From Anaerolineales bacterium (GTDB taxonomy: Bacteria > Chloroflexota > Anaerolineae > Anaerolineales > Villigracilaceae), in NCBI GenBank assembly GCA_016789025.1, contig JAEURC010000021.1, positions 1 to 64,000 of the forward strand: a stretch of 64,000 bases of DNA, read 5' to 3'. The notes beneath the pieces are model-generated. The model did no database searches. It had not been told where the DNA came from and saw nothing but the letters and a program-made list of their open reading frames with translations. This document shows, one piece after another, positions 15,687 to 25,096 of the stretch. Each line of letters starts with the position of its first letter. The first letter of the stretch is position 1. The translations under genes were made by a program, and so were the position numbers.

Positions 15687-15693
15687 TAAAACG

Positions 15694-15736
15694 AGTCGGG
15701 TGGTCGGGTACAATATGCCCGCTACCCGACTTTTTA
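15694..15736 (+). terminator. Rho-independent terminator after ugd
   Basis: AGTCGGGT (15694-15701) pairs with ACCCGACT (15724-15731), with a nested CGGGT/ACCCG-like pairing in the loop. Followed by TTTTATTT. Confidence 0.75.
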
Positions 15737-15770
15737 TTTCGACTACGAAACCAACCGATTAAGCAACTTC

Positions 15771-16679
15771 ATGACTAATACCCCTCCCGTCTGTGATTAC
15801 GAAGGCTCCGATTATCAAGCGTCCTTTTGGGATAAAGGCGGACGCGAATATGAAGACCGCACGGAAGCCATTGCGCTCAAGCGACTCGTCCCTCCGCGCG
15901 GACGCCTCCTTCTTGAACTTGGGGCTGGCGCGGGACGCAACACAACGCGCTACACCGGTTTCGACCGCGTAGCGCTTCTCGATTATTCGCGCACCCAATT
16001 GGAGCAGGCGCAAGAGCGGCTCGGCAGATCAGACAGATATATCTATGTCGCGGCGGATGTGTACCGCCTCCCGTTCGTAGACGGCTTGTTCGACGCGGCG
16101 ACGATGATCCGCGTTCTGCATCACATGGCAGACGCGCCGAAGGCGTTAGGGCAAGTGAAGAACGCGTTGAGGGCGAACGGCGTTTTCATTTTGGAATTTG
16201 CAAACAAGTTGAACCTGAAAGCCATCCTGCGTTATTGGCTTGGTAAGCAGGCGTGGAACCCTTTCACGCTTGAGCCTGTCGAGTTCGTGAAGTTGAACTT
16301 TGATTTCCATCCGAAGGCGGTACGAAATTGGTTGATGGAATTGGGTTTCTGTATTGAAAAAACGCTGACCCTCTCGCACTTCCGCATGGGATTATTGAAG
16401 CGAATCATCCCCATAAGCGTGTTGGTCTTTTTCGATTCTATTCTTCAATGGACGGGCGAGTGGGTCCAGGTCACGCCTTCGGTGTTTGTGAAAGCCAAAC
16501 TCGTGGGGCGGGATGGCATCCCTCCATTTGGACAAGATGGAATCTTGTCCTACTTCAAATGCCCCGATTGCGGACAGCGCCCGCTTGTGGATAAAAAAGA
16601 ATTTCTCGAATGTGGAAACTGTAAAAAGAAATGGGGAGTAAAAGATGGGATTTACGATTTCAGAGAATCAATAAAATAA
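15771..16679 (+). CDS. SAM-dependent methyltransferase with C-terminal zinc ribbon
   Basis: 302 aa. Class I methyltransferase core (about 35-150) with the SAM loop LLELGAGAGRNTTRY, VALLDYS, a YVAADVYRLPF acidic loop and IRVLHHM. A middle region (about 150-255) holds substrate-binding helices. The last 45 residues form a Trm112-like zinc ribbon (CPDCG and CGNCKKKW). It methylates an unknown small molecule or glycan intermediate. Context between ugd and other surface genes hints at polysaccharide decoration, but this is inference. The gene is monocistronic. The next gene is convergent with only 9 bases between, so termination likely occurs within coding sequence. Confidence 0.85.
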   Translation: MTNTPPVCDYEGSDYQASFWDKGGREYEDRTEAIALKRLVPPRGRLLLELGAGAGRNTTRYTGFDRVALLDYSRTQLEQAQERLGRSDRYIYVAADVYRLPFVDGLFDAATMIRVLHHMADAPKALGQVKNALRANGVFILEFANKLNLKAILRYWLGKQAWNPFTLEPVEFVKLNFDFHPKAVRNWLMELGFCIEKTLTLSHFRMGLLKRIIPISVLVFFDSILQWTGEWVQVTPSVFVKAKLVGRDGIPPFGQDGILSYFKCPDCGQRPLVDKKEFLECGNCKKKWGVKDGIYDFRESIK

Positions 16680-16688
16680 GGATTTCTT

Positions 16689-17321
16689 TCATAACCCATG
16701 CTGTATCGCAATGACCGCCGCTTGCGTTCTGTCGGAGACTCCCAACTTCTCCAAGATCGCGCTGACGTGGTTGCGGACAGTCCCTTCGGATAAGTGCAAT
16801 TGACCGGCGATGTCGCTGTTGTTGAAGCCCTTGGCGATCAAGCGCAATATGTCCAGTTCGCGGTCGGTGAGTTTTTCGGCAAGGATGGAGGCGGGTTGCT
16901 TTTGATTGCTGGCAATTTGATTCATTAGTTTGCCTGCCACGGCGGGGTCGAGGAAAGATTTCCCAGCCATCGTGCCGCGAATCGCTTCGATGATTTTCTG
17001 ACGCGGCGTGTCTTTCAACAAATATCCCGACGCGCCGGCGCGGATCGCGTCGAAGACCCATTCGTCGTCATCGTACGTAGTTAGCACAAGAATTTTGATG
17101 CGGGGAAATCTCGCGTGAATGTCGCGCGTCGCCTCAATGCCGTTGACGCCGGGCATTTTCAAATCCATGAGGATCAGGTCGGGCTGTTTTTGTGCGGCGA
17201 GTTCCACCGCCTCCGCGCCATCGGATGCGGAGCCGACGACCAGCATGTCCTTTTCGAGGGTGAGGAGCATTTCAAGTCCGTCGCGGATGACTGCCTGATC
17301 GTCGCAGAGGAGAATTTTCAT
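16689..17321 (-). CDS. NarL/LuxR-family response regulator
   Basis: 210 aa. Receiver domain (1-120) with acidic pair D7-D8, phospho-acceptor D53 in LILMDLKMPGVNG, and Lys in YLLKDTPRQK. The C-terminal LuxR-type helix-turn-helix (about 145-205) reads LTDRELDILRLIAKG, NNSDIAGQLHLSEGTVRNHV and ILEKLGVSDRTQAAV. It is a DNA-binding transcription regulator controlled by the histidine kinase encoded 34 bases upstream. Targets are unknown; it may act on its own operon or the nearby surface genes. Length and domain order are standard. Confidence 0.93.
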   Translation of the reverse strand: MKILLCDDQAVIRDGLEMLLTLEKDMLVVGSASDGAEAVELAAQKQPDLILMDLKMPGVNGIEATRDIHARFPRIKILVLTTYDDDEWVFDAIRAGASGYLLKDTPRQKIIEAIRGTMAGKSFLDPAVAGKLMNQIASNQKQPASILAEKLTDRELDILRLIAKGFNNSDIAGQLHLSEGTVRNHVSAILEKLGVSDRTQAAVIAIQHGL

Positions 17322-17355
17322 GAGATCTCAGTTAAGACCTGTGAGGTCTTTGTGA

Positions 17356-18666
17356 TTATATTTCCAACATCACTTTCGTCCCCTCGCCTTTTGCGCTTTC
17401 CACTTTCAAAGTTCCACCGGCGAGTTCGGCGCGTTCGCGCATACCGATCAAGCCAAAGCGCCCCGATGCGCTTTTCGACGCGTCGAAGCCGATGCCGTTA
17501 TCTTGAATCGTCAACATGGTGCGGTGATTGTGCGCAAGGTGGAGCGAGAATTTTTTCGCGCCCGAATGACTCGTGACGTTTTGAATCGCCTCCTGCGCCA
17601 CGCGATAGATCGCCTGCTCGACGTCGGGGCTGAGGGAGGGCATGGGGGAGGGCAGACCAAGTTCAAGGTCCAGTTTGAAGCGAGAGGCCGCGCTTTCGGC
17701 GACGCGTTGGAGGGCGAGTCCGAGTCCCAAGTCCTCCAAATCTGAAGAGCGGAGGGATTTCAGCGCGCGGCGGGTTTCATCCACGCCTTTGCGTGTGGAC
17801 TCGAGCGCGACATCGATCATCTCGCGCGTTTTGGCTTTATCAAGATCGAAATAGGCTTTGACGGTTTCCAGCGAGACGGACAGCGCGGTGAGGGAATGCG
17901 CCAGCGTGTCGTGCAGTTCGCGCGCCAGACGATTGCGTTCGCGACTCACGGTGAGTTGCTCCAGCGTGGACGCGTAGTGAGTCAGGTTCGCATTCGCCTC
18001 GCGTAGTGTTTCGCGCTGTTGACGGAGTTGCGAGACGAGCAAGTTGATGAAGATGCCGATGGCGATGAAACTGATGGTGCGGATGACCGCGATGAAAATG
18101 AAAACAAAAATATTCTGGAACTCGACCGCCTTGGTGAAGATGAGGATCAATTCAAAAACGGAGGTGGCGAGGCTGAAGCCGATCACGTGCGCGAGGCGAT
18201 ATTCCCAGGCGACGAGCGCGAGCGCGACGATCAGCACGGGCAGTTGACGAAGCGCCATACCCTCCGCATTCGCCAATGGACCCGGCGGGAAGCGCGGGAC
18301 GATCCACGCGTTGATGAGGATGGGCGTGGCGGCGATGGCGAACAGTACGAGTGGGTAGTAGGCTTTGCCGAGTGTATTCTGAGCCCCTTTCCAAAATGCG
18401 GATGCCAGAACAGTGATCGCAATGGCAAGATTGGTGATGTAGTACAGGATAACGGGGAATAAACGGATGGCGGCTCGAGCGGGTGAATTGAACGGGGGCG
18501 GTTGAATCGGGCTGGTTTGTTGGATCAGGGGAACGTTTTGCGCGATCGCGCGTTGCACCTGCGGCAGGTACAGGACAAGATCCATCAGCAGCATGGCGAG
18601 CAGAAAACCGATCCAGATGCGCGCGGCGAGGCGCAGGATGCGGGTGGAATCGTTGGCGGCGGGCAT
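17356..18666 (-). CDS. NarL-type sensor histidine kinase (HisKA_3)
   Basis: 436 aa. The N-terminal half is a membrane sensor with about six hydrophobic segments (for example 15-33, 70-95, 100-120, 135-150, 155-175, 185-215). The HisKA_3 dimerisation helix has the phospho-acceptor His in RNRLARELHDTLAHSL (about 245-260), followed by a HATPase_c domain with AQEAIQNVTSHSGA (N box), DNGIGFD, and GRFGLIGMRERAELAGG. It forms a two-component pair with the NarL regulator directly downstream. The signal sensed is unknown, and no periplasmic domain of any size is visible, so an intramembrane or membrane-stress signal is possible. Confidence 0.9.
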   Translation of the reverse strand: MPAANDSTRILRLAARIWIGFLLAMLLMDLVLYLPQVQRAIAQNVPLIQQTSPIQPPPFNSPARAAIRLFPVILYYITNLAIAITVLASAFWKGAQNTLGKAYYPLVLFAIAATPILINAWIVPRFPPGPLANAEGMALRQLPVLIVALALVAWEYRLAHVIGFSLATSVFELILIFTKAVEFQNIFVFIFIAVIRTISFIAIGIFINLLVSQLRQQRETLREANANLTHYASTLEQLTVSRERNRLARELHDTLAHSLTALSVSLETVKAYFDLDKAKTREMIDVALESTRKGVDETRRALKSLRSSDLEDLGLGLALQRVAESAASRFKLDLELGLPSPMPSLSPDVEQAIYRVAQEAIQNVTSHSGAKKFSLHLAHNHRTMLTIQDNGIGFDASKSASGRFGLIGMRERAELAGGTLKVESAKGEGTKVMLEI

Positions 18667-18922
18667 GAGCGTATCTTATCACGGAGAGTGGATTTGCCCG
18701 TTGTGCTTCGCGTCATGATTTCGTTGGAGCGCATATGACACGCGTCATGGGTGGATCGGGGAAATGGTGATTCGCTTCACTCTGGCTTTTTGGCAGGAAA
18801 CTATAAACTTGTGTGTATGAAGTTCGGAACGCGAAGTACGCCCATCGGCGGGTGTCGCGAATACATGAAGAACCATTCGCGCAATTCGCAACTTCGCGGC
18901 ATTCGCGTTGAAAAGGAGAACC

Positions 18923-19354
18923 ATGACCGCGTTATCGTTTGTGTCTTCCACAAAAGAACTTACCCGCTTCGCTCGCTTTCTCGCCGTGGGCGCGCTGGGC
19001 ACCGCGCTCGATTTCAGCGTCCTTACCTTGCTCAAACTGGCAGGCTTGCCGACTCTGCTCGCCAATAGCGCATCCTTTACGGCAGGATTGCTCAACAACT
19101 TCACCCTGAATCGACTGTGGACGTTCGGCGATGCGATCCATTCCAACTGGAAGAAACAACTGACCCAGTATGCCGTTGTCAGTTTGATCGGGCTCACCTT
19201 CAACGACCTCATCGTGATTTCACTCGAAGGTTTGATGGGCGCGTGGATCGGTCAACCCGAATTTGGATATTTGCCTGCGAAAGTCATCGCTACGGGCGTG
19301 GTCGTGTTCTGGAATTATTTCGCAAATCGCGCGTGGACGTTCAGAGTCCGCTAA
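18923..19354 (+). CDS. GtrA-like membrane protein
   Basis: 143 aa from ATG at 18923, chosen because AAGGAG lies 7-12 nt upstream; an upstream TTG at 18908 is not needed. Four predicted membrane segments and the family pattern RFLAVGALGTALDFSVL near the start, NFTLNRLWTFG, and a C-terminal NYFANRAWTFR. GtrA proteins are thought to flip polyprenyl-linked sugars or support glycosyltransferases that use them. It is followed 86 bases later by a GT39-type transferase, a typical pairing. A lipid-linked sugar translocase role is inferred from family and context. Confidence 0.88.
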   Translation: MTALSFVSSTKELTRFARFLAVGALGTALDFSVLTLLKLAGLPTLLANSASFTAGLLNNFTLNRLWTFGDAIHSNWKKQLTQYAVVSLIGLTFNDLIVISLEGLMGAWIGQPEFGYLPAKVIATGVVVFWNYFANRAWTFRVR

Positions 19355-19412
19355 TCTTCGCTAATCCACGCGAATAAAGAGATCAGTGAAGATTGGCGTA
19401 GATTAGCGGAAT
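19351..19412. repeat. Intergenic inverted repeat (ATTAGCG words)
   Basis: CTAATCTTCGCTAATCCACGCG with CGTAGATTAGCGGAAT- and GAAGATTGGCG-type arms. The left arm starts at the GtrA stop codon. It probably forms a weak hairpin. Confidence 0.5.
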
Positions 19413-19440
19413 CATTTACTACCCAACAAAGGAATTTTCA

Positions 19441-21633
19441 ATGACAACAACTACGCTTTCCTCGCAACCCTCGTTCTTGAAGAAAAACATCTTCTTCGGC
19501 GTCACAACCGCAACGATCCTGCTCATCGTCATCATGGCGCTGTCGTTCGGGTTGCACATCTACAACATCCAATCCATTGGCGACGCGAACGCGTATTACA
19601 CGGCGGCGGTCGAGTCTATGTTGCAGTCGTGGCACAACTTCTTCTTCGTCGCGGCGGAGCCCGGCGGCTCGGTCACGATCGACAAACCGCCGCTGGGGCT
19701 ATGGATCGAAGCGGTCTTCGCCTACTTCCTCGGCGTGAGCGGGTTTAGCGTGTCGCTTCCCAACATCCTCGCGGGCGTGTTCGGCATCCCCATCCTCTAT
19801 CATCTCGTCAAAAAATACATGGGCGAACTTGCGGGACTCGTCGCCGCGCTCGTGATGGCATTCACGCCCGTCTACGTCGCCACCAATCGCAACAACACCA
19901 TGGACGGCATGCTCGTTTTCTTTCTGCTCCTCGCGGCGTGGGCGTTCATCAAAGCGACTGAGTCCAATCAATTACGCTGGCTCTTGCTTGGCGCGTTTAT
20001 CGTCGGTCTCGGTTTCAACATCAAAATGTTGCAGGCTTTTCTGCCGCTCCCCGCATTTTACGCGCTGTACTTTTTCGCCTCGAAAACAAACTGGCTTCGC
20101 AAAATTTTCAACCTCGCCATGGCAACGTTGCTCCTGGTTGCAGTTTCACTTTCCTGGGCGCTCGTTGTCGATTCGATTCCCGCAGACCAGCGTCCATATA
20201 TCGGCTCGAGCGGCGACAACACAGTGATGGGATTGATCGCAGGTCACAACGGGACTTCGCGCCTCTTTGGCGGATTCTTCGGACGCGGGAATCAAGACGA
20301 TGGTGGAACGCTTCCCTCTACCCTTCAGCCTGCCTCGCCCGCGGATGCATCCTCCCAGCCTCAACAGACTCCGCGCAACGGGCCGCCTCCGCAAGCCCTC
20401 GAAGCGTGCGCGGATCAAACACAAGGTTCATCGTGTTCGTTTACGCAACCGAACGGCAACACGATCAATGGCAATTGCATCACGCCTCCCAACACGGATC
20501 GACTCGCCTGCGCGCCGCAAGGGATGATTCCGCAAAACGGACAGCCTCCTGTCGGTCAACCAAACGATGGTGGATCCAACAACCAAGGCGGCACGCCGTT
20601 CAGTCAGGAAACAGGTTCGCCCGGAGTGTTCCGCTTCTTCACTCAACCGTTATCGAAGCAGATGTCGTGGTTACTGCCGTTCGCATTGATCAGCGTTGTG
20701 TTGGGCTTGTTCGCCGCGAAAATAAAACTGCCTCTCGAATCGAACGCGCACAAAGCCCTCATCCTCTGGGGCGGATGGTTGCTCACATGCGTCGCGTTCT
20801 TCAGCATGATCTCTGGAATCTTCCATGCCTACTATGCCATCATGCTCGTCCCACCGTTGGGCGCGCTGGTTGGAATTGGCTTCACTCAACTCTGGTCTTG
20901 GGGCAGGGATAGATCATGGGCTGGCGCGTTGCTGATCGTTGCGGCGGTTATCACGTTCGGTTTTCAGATCTTTGCCACGATTCAATACGGCGAGCAAACG
21001 ATGTGGCTCTTCATCGCTGGCGCTTTATTGCTGTTAGGAAGCACATTGATGTTCTTCCAAAAGAAAGCGGCGTACCTTGCGCTCTTGACCGCGATGTTGA
21101 TCGTTCCTGCCTATTGGACGGTGATGACGACGGCCTCGACCGCGAATCAAAATTTGCCAACCGCGTACACGGGCAGTATCGAACAAACTGGACCCGACGG
21201 CTTGGCTCGTCCGCAAGATGATGCGAATCGCGGCGCGAATGCAAATTCTGAATTGATCGACTATCTGCAAGCCAACACGCAGGATGTGAAGTATCTTGCG
21301 GCGGTCCCATCCTCGCAACAAGGTTCTACGATGGTGCTTGCCACCGGGCGTCCGGTGCTCTTCATGGGCGGTTTTAGCGGACAGGATGACGTGGTCAGCG
21401 CGGAGGATCTGGCGGAAATGGTTGCGGATGGCGAGTTGCGGTATATAGTGTACGGCGGCGACCGCGGCAACCAACAAGATATTGCCAACTGGGTGCAAGC
21501 CTCTTGCGAGATCGTTCCGGGGTTTGGCGAGGCGAACGCGCCTCAAGGGGCGAATCGGGTTGATGGACAGAATCAGCCTCAAGGTCCGGGAGGAGGCGGG
21601 CAGTCGTCAACGTTGTATCTGTGTCTGCCATAA
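19441..21633 (+). CDS. GT39/ArnT-like membrane glycosyltransferase
   Basis: 730 aa. An N-terminal segment is followed by about 12 membrane helices in two blocks (25-275 and 405-560). Conserved acidic residues of GT39 enzymes are visible: SIGDANAYYTAAVESM (loop 1), the FFVAAEPGGSVTIDKPPLG loop, and RNNTMDGMLVF. Between the blocks sits a 110-residue extracytoplasmic Gln/Asn/Gly/Pro-rich insert (about 285-395) with four Cys. It ends with a soluble domain (about 600-725) containing SELIDYLQANTQ and a Gly/Gln-rich tail. It resembles YkcB-like transferases. It likely moves a sugar from a polyprenyl phosphate to a lipid, teichoic acid or protein, after flipping by GtrA. Exact substrates are unknown. 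Confidence 0.88.
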   Translation: MTTTTLSSQPSFLKKNIFFGVTTATILLIVIMALSFGLHIYNIQSIGDANAYYTAAVESMLQSWHNFFFVAAEPGGSVTIDKPPLGLWIEAVFAYFLGVSGFSVSLPNILAGVFGIPILYHLVKKYMGELAGLVAALVMAFTPVYVATNRNNTMDGMLVFFLLLAAWAFIKATESNQLRWLLLGAFIVGLGFNIKMLQAFLPLPAFYALYFFASKTNWLRKIFNLAMATLLLVAVSLSWALVVDSIPADQRPYIGSSGDNTVMGLIAGHNGTSRLFGGFFGRGNQDDGGTLPSTLQPASPADASSQPQQTPRNGPPPQALEACADQTQGSSCSFTQPNGNTINGNCITPPNTDRLACAPQGMIPQNGQPPVGQPNDGGSNNQGGTPFSQETGSPGVFRFFTQPLSKQMSWLLPFALISVVLGLFAAKIKLPLESNAHKALILWGGWLLTCVAFFSMISGIFHAYYAIMLVPPLGALVGIGFTQLWSWGRDRSWAGALLIVAAVITFGFQIFATIQYGEQTMWLFIAGALLLLGSTLMFFQKKAAYLALLTAMLIVPAYWTVMTTASTANQNLPTAYTGSIEQTGPDGLARPQDDANRGANANSELIDYLQANTQDVKYLAAVPSSQQGSTMVLATGRPVLFMGGFSGQDDVVSAEDLAEMVADGELRYIVYGGDRGNQQDIANWVQASCEIVPGFGEANAPQGANRVDGQNQPQGPGGGGQSSTLYLCLP

Positions 21634-21672
21634 ATCTCTTGCAGGCAGATCACCTCCATAAGTTAGAAAACG

Positions 21673-21709
21673 ACACTCCGTTCAATTTGAACGGAGTGTT
21701 TACTTTTTA
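21673..21709. terminator. Bidirectional terminator between GT39 and TerC genes
   Basis: ACACTCCGTTCAA (21673-21685), T, then TTGAACGGAGTGT (21687-21699): 13-bp perfect arms, followed by TTTACTTTTT. It sits between two convergent stop codons. Confidence 0.85.
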
Positions 21710-22681
21710 TGATTGGCTGGCAGAGGCTTCCAGTTTTTCCATGCGCCGCGAGCGTATCAATGAAGCGACGATGGATGTTGTGAGTATGGTTGCGATGACC
21801 CCAAGCGAGAGCCCAATGGGAATCTTGTATAAGTCTACGATCAGCATTTTGACGCCGACGAAGACCAATACCACCGAAAGCCCAAGTTTGAGGTAGTGGA
21901 ATTTGTCCACGACGCCCGCCAGCAAAAAGTAGAGCGAGCGAAGTCCGAGGATGGCGAATACGTTCGAGGTGTACACGATGAAGGCGTTGTCGGTCACCGC
22001 GAAGATGGCGGGGATCGAGTCGACGGCGAAGATCAAGTCTGTGCTTTCAACCACCAATAGCACAATGAAGAGCGGCGTTGCGAACAGTTTTCCCGCGCGG
22101 CGGATGAAAAACTGATCGCCTTCGTAGGCATCGGCGACGGGGAAGATGCGCCGGAATAGCTTTAGCACAAAATTCTGGTCCGGGATTAAATCAGTATCCT
22201 TGTGCGAAGCCATGCGGAAGCCGGTGTAGATGAGGAACGCGCCGAACACATAGATGATCCAATGGAATTCATGAAGCAGAGCCGCGCCGATGGCGATCAA
22301 CGTGCCGCGCATAATGAGCGCGCCGATAATGCCCCAGAATAGAACGCGATGCTGGTACGCGGCAGGCACTGCGAAAAAGGAAAACAACACGACAAATACA
22401 AAGATATTGTCGACGCTGAGGGATTTTTCAATCAGATACCCTGCGAGGAAAGCCAGCGCGGCTTCGCTGTTCGTGTACGAGCTTGTGGGGGAAATCGTTT
22501 GCCAAAAGAAATAGATCCCCAGATTGAAAAGTAGCGACAGGCTGATCCACACGACGCTCCAGATCGCCGCTTCTTTGACCGAGACGGCGTGCGACTTTCT
22601 GTGAAAGATGCCCAAATCTATGGCAAGCAATGCCAAGACGAAGAGATTAAATCCGATCCAGAGCCATATCGTTCCGTCCAT
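21707..22681 (-). CDS. TerC/Alx family membrane protein (Mn export)
   Basis: 324 aa with about 8-9 membrane helices and the TerC/Alx signature acidic clusters: AIDLGIFHRKSH, EKSLSVDNIFVFVVLF, LVVESTDLIFAVDSIPAIFAV and GVKMLIVD. The paired Asp/Glu residues in the SVDN and ESTD/AVDS helices are the metal-site residues of this family. These proteins export Mn(II) or modulate metal homeostasis. The call is strengthened by the yybP-ykoY Mn(II) riboswitch immediately upstream (22709-22890). Start: CAGGAG ribosome site 9 nt before ATG 22681. Full length, single-gene transcript ending at a shared terminator. Confidence 0.92.
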   Translation of the reverse strand: MDGTIWLWIGFNLFVLALLAIDLGIFHRKSHAVSVKEAAIWSVVWISLSLLFNLGIYFFWQTISPTSSYTNSEAALAFLAGYLIEKSLSVDNIFVFVVLFSFFAVPAAYQHRVLFWGIIGALIMRGTLIAIGAALLHEFHWIIYVFGAFLIYTGFRMASHKDTDLIPDQNFVLKLFRRIFPVADAYEGDQFFIRRAGKLFATPLFIVLLVVESTDLIFAVDSIPAIFAVTDNAFIVYTSNVFAILGLRSLYFLLAGVVDKFHYLKLGLSVVLVFVGVKMLIVDLYKIPIGLSLGVIATILTTSIVASLIRSRRMEKLEASASQS

Positions 22682-22708
22682 TGTTCATTCTCCTGAAACC
22701 GACTGTGG

Positions 22709-22890
22709 AAAATAAAAAGCGAGACTCCACAGTCTTGAATGTGGATAGTCTCGCCAGTGGTGCGGATTCTGCACGTACGGCTGGCCGGGAACGTTCGTTC
22801 CGTCTTGACGACCAGCCGATGGCGCCTGATGGTTGCGTCATGCGGAATTCTTCCGCTTGTGTCGCAACCGGCGACATGGCTACTCCCTAA
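22709..22890 (-). ncRNA. yybP-ykoY manganese riboswitch with expression-platform terminator
   Basis: Minus strand, from about 22890 (GGGAGTAGCC, the conserved 5' strand of the family) through CGGCCAGCCGTACGTGCAGA to CCGCACCACTGGCGAGACT at 22747. The 3' consensus GCGAGAC is also the left arm of a rho-independent terminator (GCGAGACT-CCAC / GTGGAGTCTCGC, 22718-22754) followed by TTTTTATTTT (to 22709). Metal binding that sequesters GCGAGAC in the aptamer should prevent the terminator and switch on the terC-like gene. Family assigned from these consensus blocks and the downstream gene type. Confidence 0.88.
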
Positions 22891-22981
22891 CTTGCGCCCG
22901 ATTGTATTGTATTTCTGGCATGAGTTCAATCAAAAAATAAACAGATTCTCATTTTTGAGTTTACAATTTCATAATGTTCAC

Positions 22982-23009
22982 TTTGGCAGTCTGCATTCTT
23001 CGGTATAAT
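22982..23009 (+). promoter_or_regulatory. Candidate sigma70 promoter for the second GT39 gene
   Basis: TTTGGC (22982-22987) and TATAAT (23004-23009) separated by 16 nt. It leads to a transcript start near 23016, about 120 nt before the ATG at 23135. Confidence 0.5.
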
Positions 23010-23134
23010 GACTTTGACCACACGCGCCATCGTATCAAGAATGGAATAGGAGTATCTTATCCAGGACTTCTGTGAAGTTGTGGATTGCCGTTAAATTTTT
23101 ATGCAGCAAAATTAAACGACCATAGGGAGTTGTC

Positions 23135-25087
23135 ATGACAGACCAACACATGGAGATGGAGGGGAATAGTATGAAGGCGCGCCGTTTCATTGCCTTTATC
23201 GGATTCGCTCTTCTGCTCTTGAGTCAAATACTGATCGCCTCGCAACCTGTCAATGATGCTGTTGTTTTTCCGCCCTATACGGGGTTGGCGGTTGCAGGCG
23301 CGGTCTTGTTTTTAATAGGGCTGACAGTTCGCCCCACAGCGCTTTTGCAAAAACTTTCAGATCATGCTCTGTTACGCGATGGAGCGTTCTGGCATCTGTT
23401 TGCAATTACACTTTCCGTGCTGGCGGCATATGGGGCTACCTTGCCTCAGAGGAACTACATCCCTGTAATGTCCATTTGGTTCATGGGGGCGATTGGCTAT
23501 CTGTTCGTGTTTGCCGATGGGGGCGTGTCGCTTGAAACACTCAAAGAGAAAATACGGAAAAACCATACCGAGATATTGTTGGTGCTGGTCATTGTGATCG
23601 TTGCTGTCACTGTGCGTTTTTATAACCTTGGACAGGTTCCCCGAGTCCTGGATGGGGATGAAGGCTTGGTTGGGCTTGCCGCCCAATCGACGGCTGAGGG
23701 GAGGTTGACCAACCCGTTTGCATTGTGGGAAAATTTTGGCGCCCTCTATCTTCAAGCCATCAACATCGCGCTCAGATCGTTTGGCGCAACTTCCTTTGCA
23801 TTGCGGCTGATGCCTGCCATCGGAGGCGTGATTGCGATTCCCTCGTTATATCTGTTTGCCCGCCAGATCGGCGGACCCAGGATTGCGTTGATCGCGGCGG
23901 TTCTGTTGGCGATATCGCATACGCATATCAATTTCAGCCGTATCGCTTCCGTGGCTTATATCCATGGCACCTGGCTTGTGCCGCTTGAATTATATTTCCT
24001 CCTGAGCGGATTTGAGAAACGCCAGGCCTGGCGGACCGCGTTGAGCGGCATTCTGGTGGCGATCCATTTTTCAGTCTATTTGACGGCGCAGGTCATTATC
24101 GGTCTTGTATTGATCTATATGCTGGTTGCCCTCATTTTTTACCGGGCGTGGTTCAAAACGGTATTTCACATTGCTCTTGCGTTTTGGGGCGGCTTCTTGA
24201 TCGCAATCCTACCAGAAGCGGTTTACATTTCACAAAACATGAACGAATTTCTGAATCGGTTGGCGCAGAATGGAACATTTCAATCCGGCTGGCTGGATGT
24301 CACCATCCAAAGCACGGGACAGTCGGCGGCGACCATTCTCTTTGGGCGCGTGGTTCATGCCTTTATGGCGCTTATTTATTACCCGGCGTTCGATTTCTAT
24401 GGCTCCCCAGCGCCCATGCTAACCGTTGTTTCATCCGTGTTGTTTTTAATTGGGTTGGCTATTTCCTTGTTACGCACCCGTTTGCGCGAATATCTTCTCC
24501 TGAATGGTTATTTTTGGGGCGCAACTTTGTCCGTAGGTTTATTTGCCATTCCGCCTTCCGCGGATTCATACAGAATGTTGATGGCGTTTCCCTCGGCGTT
24601 GATCATGTGCGCCATTGGGCTTGATCAGGCGCTTGAAATATTTGGGATAGGGTGGGGGAATGCAAAAAAGGTGTATGCCGCTTCCGTATCTGTGGTTCTC
24701 CTCAGTTTGCTGGTACTCAACATGTGGACCTATTTTGGCGATTTTGCCGGACAATGCCGTTTTGGAGGCAATCTGGCGGGACGTTTTGCATCGTATCTGG
24801 GTTCCTATGTGAGAACCGTTGAGAGCGAGTCGTCGGTGTATTTATTGAGCGATGGTCAATTTTTTTACGGGAGTCACGCCTCCACAGACTTTCTCAGCCA
24901 GCTCAGGCCGATCATCAACCATCCCGATCCGATCGATTCGCTCCATGCGATCAATGGCGAAACGATCATTGCCAACCCGGATCGAATCAAAGAATTGGAG
25001 GAGTGGGTGCGGCTTAACCCCGGGGGAGAAGTTCATTATGTCTATGATTGCAAAAATACCATCTTGATGGCATATCAAGTTCCCTAG
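23135..25087 (+). CDS. GT39/PMT-like membrane glycosyltransferase
   Basis: 650 aa polytopic protein with about 13 membrane segments. After an N-terminal helical pair (18-70) and a third to fourth span come the GT39-type loop LGQVPRVLDGDEGLVGL with its paired Asp-Gly-Asp-Glu (about 170-186). NPFALWENFGALYLQ follows, then repeated hydrophobic helices, an AISHTHINFSRIASVAY loop, and a small soluble C-terminal domain (about 565-650). It transfers a sugar from a polyprenyl-phosphate donor to an extracytoplasmic acceptor. RBS AGGGAG 5 nt before the ATG. The next two genes (methyltransferase and GT2) follow closely, so the three probably form one glycosylation operon, with the GT2 making the lipid-linked sugar. 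Confidence 0.85.
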   Translation: MTDQHMEMEGNSMKARRFIAFIGFALLLLSQILIASQPVNDAVVFPPYTGLAVAGAVLFLIGLTVRPTALLQKLSDHALLRDGAFWHLFAITLSVLAAYGATLPQRNYIPVMSIWFMGAIGYLFVFADGGVSLETLKEKIRKNHTEILLVLVIVIVAVTVRFYNLGQVPRVLDGDEGLVGLAAQSTAEGRLTNPFALWENFGALYLQAINIALRSFGATSFALRLMPAIGGVIAIPSLYLFARQIGGPRIALIAAVLLAISHTHINFSRIASVAYIHGTWLVPLELYFLLSGFEKRQAWRTALSGILVAIHFSVYLTAQVIIGLVLIYMLVALIFYRAWFKTVFHIALAFWGGFLIAILPEAVYISQNMNEFLNRLAQNGTFQSGWLDVTIQSTGQSAATILFGRVVHAFMALIYYPAFDFYGSPAPMLTVVSSVLFLIGLAISLLRTRLREYLLLNGYFWGATLSVGLFAIPPSADSYRMLMAFPSALIMCAIGLDQALEIFGIGWGNAKKVYAASVSVVLLSLLVLNMWTYFGDFAGQCRFGGNLAGRFASYLGSYVRTVESESSVYLLSDGQFFYGSHASTDFLSQLRPIINHPDPIDSLHAINGETIIANPDRIKELEEWVRLNPGGEVHYVYDCKNTILMAYQVP

Positions 25088-25096
25088 CGAGGACCA

